Below are positions 60,868 to 64,000 of a DNA stretch of 64,000 nt, piece by piece (position 1 is the stretch's first letter; every line of letters begins with the position of its first letter). The DNA lies in contig NZ_SDPQ02000003.1 in the NCBI RefSeq assembly GCF_004134905.2, forward strand, positions 124,001 to 188,000, in the 5' to 3' direction. Both the position numbers and the translations under genes were made by a program. Under the pieces are notes generated by a model that did not search any database, was not told the DNA's origin, and worked only from the letters and a program-made list of their open reading frames with translations. The stretch comes from Aeromicrobium ginsengisoli. GTDB lineage: Bacteria; Actinomycetota; Actinomycetes; Propionibacteriales; Nocardioidaceae.

Positions 60868-62979
60868 ATGACCGACCCCTCCAGCACCACCACCCAGCTG
60901 ACCGCGACCCCCGATGACCTCCGGCTGGTCCTCATCGCCGCGTCTCCCGACGCTGCGCGCGCTGCCTCGACATCGCGCAAACCCGCCAGCGAGCCGTGGC
61001 CCACTGTCGTCGACGTCGCCGCCCCGGACGAGGCGGCGGAGGTCGACGCGGTCCGTCGCAGCCTCGACGAGACCCACACCCGGCTGGTCGGCTTCTCCGG
61101 CCGCATCCTGAGCGTCACGGAGATGACGCCCCGGCTCAAGAACGGCACCAAGCTCGCGGAGCGCTGCGGCCTGGCGGATGCGTCGTTCCCGCTGCCGGTG
61201 CTGACCGGCTGGACCGACCTACGGGTCCTCGAGATCTACGCCGACTGGGTCCGCGAGCGGCATGCCGACGCGCTCATCGCGCTGCAGCCGGCGCTCGACG
61301 CCTACCTCCAGCTGCTGCCCTATCGCAGCTTCGCGGCGAGCCTCGACGGCATCGACATCACGGACGACAACACTCTCCTGCTCACCGGCACGTGCCGGCG
61401 CGGAGCCAGCGAGGGCCCGACGCCACCGCCTGAGGCCGTCACGCTGATCGTGTCCGACCTCGACAGCAACACCCTCCTCACCGTCCCCACGACGCCGCAG
61501 CTCCGGGTCGACTCCGGCGTACGCCGTTGGACCGGGTTCACCGCGACCATCCCCGCCGATCAGCTCCCGATCGGCCGCACCAAGCTCGAGGTCGAGGCCG
61601 AGGGGCCGGCCGGATTCGACCCTCCGCGCAAGCGGGTCACGGCCTCGATCGGCCTGTCGGCAGCCTCGCGCCCGCTGATCGTCGGCGGCCGGCGCCTGCA
61701 GCCGGTGCCGGTCGCCTCGGGCGCCGCCCATCTGCTGGAACTTGTCGTTCGCGAGGCCGGCGGCCTGGCAGCTCGGCTCGGCTGGTCGCGGACGATGGCG
61801 ATGCACGACCTCAAGGCCGCGGTGCGCCGTCAGCCGTTCGCCTGGGTACGCCTGGCGCGCCTCCTCACCCGTCCGTTCGTCCGCAAGCCGATCTGGCTCG
61901 TCGGTGAACGCGCCGACACCGCGCGCGACAACGGCTATCACCTGTTCAGCCACCTGCGACGCGAGCGCCACGACATCAGGTCCTACTACGTGATCGACCG
62001 TGACTGCGAGCAGCGGGAGCGGGTCGCCGGATTCGGCCACGTCGTCGCGCACTCGTCATGGCGCCACCGGCTGCTGATGCTGCACGCCGAGGTGCTCGCC
62101 AATGCGTACTCGATCAAGCACATGGTGCCCCGCCAGTGGGACGGCAACACCTACATGCGCCAGTTCGCCTGGCGGGTCGGTGCCTATCGCGCCTACCTCA
62201 ATCACGGCGTCGACGTCGACACCAACGCCCTGCGGCGCCGGGTCGGCGGCTACGACACCTACATCACGACGATGGCGCGCGAGGCCGCCGCCGCCCGCGC
62301 CACCTCGGGCTACGACCAGCAGGTCGTGCAGGCCGGACTGGCGCGTTACGACGCCCTGGTCCCGACGCCGGAGAGCCGCACGATCCTGTTCATGCCGACC
62401 TGGCGCCAGTACCTCGTCGCCAAGCTGTTCAGCACGAGCGACGACGGTGCCACGCTTTTCGAGGGCTCTGCCTACCAGCGGTTCATCCTGGGCTTCCTCA
62501 CGAGTGAGCGACTGGCCGCGGTGCTGGAGCGCCACGACTACCAGCTGCGGTTCATGCCGCACTACAACCTGCGCAACGAGCTCGCGGACGTACCGGTCGG
62601 CAGCGAGCGCATCACGGTGCTGAGTGGCGCGTCGGCCGACATCCAGGAGGTCATGTTGGAGGCCGACCTGTTCATCACCGACCACTCGTCGGTGCACTTC
62701 GACATCGCCTATCTCGGCACCCCGCTGATCTACTCGCACTTCGACAACGCCGAGTACCGCGCGTTCCACGCGACGCCGTCGTGGTTCGACCACGAGCGCG
62801 ACGGCTTCGGGCCCGTCGTCGACGACCTCGAGTCCACGATCGACGCGATCGAGGCCTATCTCGTGGGTGGCTGCCGACGAGAAGCCGTCTACGAGGGGCG
62901 GGCCGCCGAGGCGTTCACCTACCGCGACCGCGACAACGCCCGACGCAACGTCGCGGCGATCGAAGCGCTGCGCCCGTAG
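60868..62979 (+). CDS. CDP-glycerol glycerophosphotransferase-family enzyme
   Basis: 703 residues. The C-terminal part (about 315-700) is the TagF-type polyol-phosphate polymerase fold: KPIWLVGERADTARDNGYHLF, YLNHGVD, ILFMPTWRQYL and FITDHSSVHFDIAYLGTPL, which holds the conserved Asp/Ser/His residues. The first 300 residues are a separate region of unknown fold. It would polymerise a teichoic acid or link a polyol phosphate to another polymer. It follows xthA by 11 bp. Confidence 0.86.
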   Translation: MTDPSSTTTQLTATPDDLRLVLIAASPDAARAASTSRKPASEPWPTVVDVAAPDEAAEVDAVRRSLDETHTRLVGFSGRILSVTEMTPRLKNGTKLAERCGLADASFPLPVLTGWTDLRVLEIYADWVRERHADALIALQPALDAYLQLLPYRSFAASLDGIDITDDNTLLLTGTCRRGASEGPTPPPEAVTLIVSDLDSNTLLTVPTTPQLRVDSGVRRWTGFTATIPADQLPIGRTKLEVEAEGPAGFDPPRKRVTASIGLSAASRPLIVGGRRLQPVPVASGAAHLLELVVREAGGLAARLGWSRTMAMHDLKAAVRRQPFAWVRLARLLTRPFVRKPIWLVGERADTARDNGYHLFSHLRRERHDIRSYYVIDRDCEQRERVAGFGHVVAHSSWRHRLLMLHAEVLANAYSIKHMVPRQWDGNTYMRQFAWRVGAYRAYLNHGVDVDTNALRRRVGGYDTYITTMAREAAAARATSGYDQQVVQAGLARYDALVPTPESRTILFMPTWRQYLVAKLFSTSDDGATLFEGSAYQRFILGFLTSERLAAVLERHDYQLRFMPHYNLRNELADVPVGSERITVLSGASADIQEVMLEADLFITDHSSVHFDIAYLGTPLIYSHFDNAEYRAFHATPSWFDHERDGFGPVVDDLESTIDAIEAYLVGGCRREAVYEGRAAEAFTYRDRDNARRNVAAIEALRP

Positions 62980-62982
62980 GGC

Positions 62983-64000
62983 TCAGCCCTTGCCGAACCG
63001 GCCGTCGGTCGCCTTGGCCAGTGCGGCTGCGAGCTGCGGCTCGGCGCTGTCGACGAACGTCCGCGTGAGGTGTGTGCCCTGGCGATAGACCAGGACGTTG
63101 CCGATCACGGGCGCGCAGCGGTCGGCGTCGGGGCAGATGACGTTCGACATGTCGATGATCTTGACCGCCGGCACCTCGGCAGCGGCCTTGAGCTGTGCCG
63201 CCGCACCGGAGCGACGCTCCGCGTCGGACTTGTCGAACGCGCAGGCGCTGAGGTCCTTCTCGTGCTGCGCGACGCACTCGTAGACGCCTTCAGTCTTGGG
63301 CTCCGGGTTGTCGAGCAGGACCGCCATGGGGATGCCGGCGTCGGTGATGGTCCGCCAGTAGCTCGCCATGCCCTTGACCATCGCGGCCTGGTCGAGGTCG
63401 CCCTGTGCGGTCTTGCCCGCCGGCAGGGCCGTGCCCTTGCGGTGCGACGCGATGACCAGCTCGGGGTGCAGGTCGAGGATGTCCTTGAGCGCCTGCTGAC
63501 CCCACTGGCGGCAGTCGGTCCAGACCTTCTGACGGTTGCCCGTGCGCAGGCTCGCATCGGTGAACGGGCACGCCGACTTGGTGATCTGGACGAGCTTCCA
63601 GCCCTCGCGCTTGCCCAGGTCGGACAGCGCGGTCTCCCACTGCACGATCTTGGAGTCGCCCACGATCACGACGACGCGGTCCGACGAGGTGTCGCCGAAC
63701 TCGCAGAGCTTGGGCTTCGGGTCACCGGGGGCGACCTGGCACCCGGGCTGCTTGTCGTACAGCGGCGGCCGGTCCTTGGGCGCGTCCACGGGCAACGGGC
63801 GCATCGACTCGACCGACTTGATGTCGGACCACACGACGCCCTTGTTGGCCGGGTCGAGCAGGGCCGCAGCACCGGGGCTGCCCTTGACGGACGCCTCCTT
63901 GACGTCGCTGTTGAGCCCGACCGAGGCGTTGAGCAGCAGTCCCGTGCACACGCCGAGCGCCGTCAGGGTCGTGCCCATCGCCAGCGCCCGGCCCGTGGGC
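62983..64000 (-). CDS. SGNH-domain C-terminus of an OafA-type acyltransferase, cut by window edge
   Basis: The frame is open through the edge, so the start is outside; the ATG at 63978 would lie inside a membrane helix (RALAMGTTLTALGVCTGLLL). After this helix comes an external SGNH domain with VVVIVGDSKIVQWETAL (block I), a middle region with paired Cys, and GTHLTRTF (the DxxH-like end, here T-H). These fusions O-acetylate surface glycans. It is convergent with the teichoic-type gene, 3 bp apart. Confidence 0.78.
   Translation of the reverse strand, partial: PTGRALAMGTTLTALGVCTGLLLNASVGLNSDVKEASVKGSPGAAALLDPANKGVVWSDIKSVESMRPLPVDAPKDRPPLYDKQPGCQVAPGDPKPKLCEFGDTSSDRVVVIVGDSKIVQWETALSDLGKREGWKLVQITKSACPFTDASLRTGNRQKVWTDCRQWGQQALKDILDLHPELVIASHRKGTALPAGKTAQGDLDQAAMVKGMASYWRTITDAGIPMAVLLDNPEPKTEGVYECVAQHEKDLSACAFDKSDAERRSGAAAQLKAAAEVPAVKIIDMSNVICPDADRCAPVIGNVLVYRQGTHLTRTFVDSAEPQLAAALAKATDGRFGKG

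Noticed and set aside
1-64000. CRISPR arrays, tRNA or rRNA genes, transposases, integrases and attachment sites
   Set aside because: None seen: no regular direct repeats, no cloverleaf-like segment and no matching protein families.

Overview
The window is high-GC DNA (roughly two thirds G+C) with tightly packed genes, many ATGA/GTGA start-stop overlaps, frequent GTG starts, several apparently leaderless starts (TANNNT six to seven bases before the start codon) and abundant CGTACG-type words. The gene families (LacI and GntR sugar regulators, multidomain secreted glycosidases, CU044_5270-type sigma partner, VldE/peptidoglycan-binding exoprotein) point to an actinobacterium. Nocardioidaceae (Nocardioides/Aeromicrobium-like) is my best inference and is unproven. 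I see no tRNA, rRNA, CRISPR array, insertion sequence or prophage. Both ends cut a gene.

Layout. (1) 1-16174, minus strand: an arabinan/L-arabinose island. A furanose-type ABC importer (ytfQ, ytfR, ytfT, yjfF) is followed by a LacI repressor, araB, araD, araA, a 1,694-residue secreted double-GH43 enzyme and the start of another secreted protein. Five LacI-type operator-like sites (consensus TTGTTAGCGTTAACAA) mark the promoter and two coding positions. Two 28-codon microgenes, similar to each other and overlapping both neighbours, sit before yjfF and before araB. (2) 16175-23159, minus: amidohydrolase, VOC protein, homocysteine methyltransferase, NarL-type two-component pair and an MMPL exporter. 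(3) 23388-35120, mixed strands: a MgtE-N/PRC protein coupled to an unusual NRAMP transporter, cupin, Na+/H+ and Ca2+/H+ antiporters, lysoplasmalogenase, a sigma factor with its membrane partner, lysophospholipid acyltransferase, alpha/beta hydrolase, GT61 glycosyltransferase and an exonuclease. (4) 35209-41162: SDR enzymes and a gamma-glutamylated amine pathway (PuuA-, PuuC- and PuuD-like) with a FadR-type regulator, separated by two copies of one hairpin repeat. (5) 41235-52158: two MarR-type regulators and a second sugar operon (LacI, FAD oxidoreductase, binding protein, two permeases, GH13 glucosidase) divergent from a Tat-exported glycoside hydrolase of unclear family. (6) 52112-57996: APC permease, GntR regulator, choline-kinase-like enzyme and dimethylglycine-dehydrogenase-like flavoprotein, with two matching GntR operator candidates. 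(7) 58114-64000: membrane protein, cell-wall exoprotein, exonuclease III, a teichoic-acid-type polymerase and a partial SGNH/acyltransferase.

Working together: the secreted GH43 enzymes would release arabinose from arabinan, the Ytf-type importer would take up the furanose form, and AraB/AraA/AraD would convert L-arabinose to xylulose 5-phosphate, all under one LacI repressor. The second LacI operon looks like a parallel glycan system of unknown substrate. The Puu-like and choline-kinase-like clusters use amine-containing compounds.
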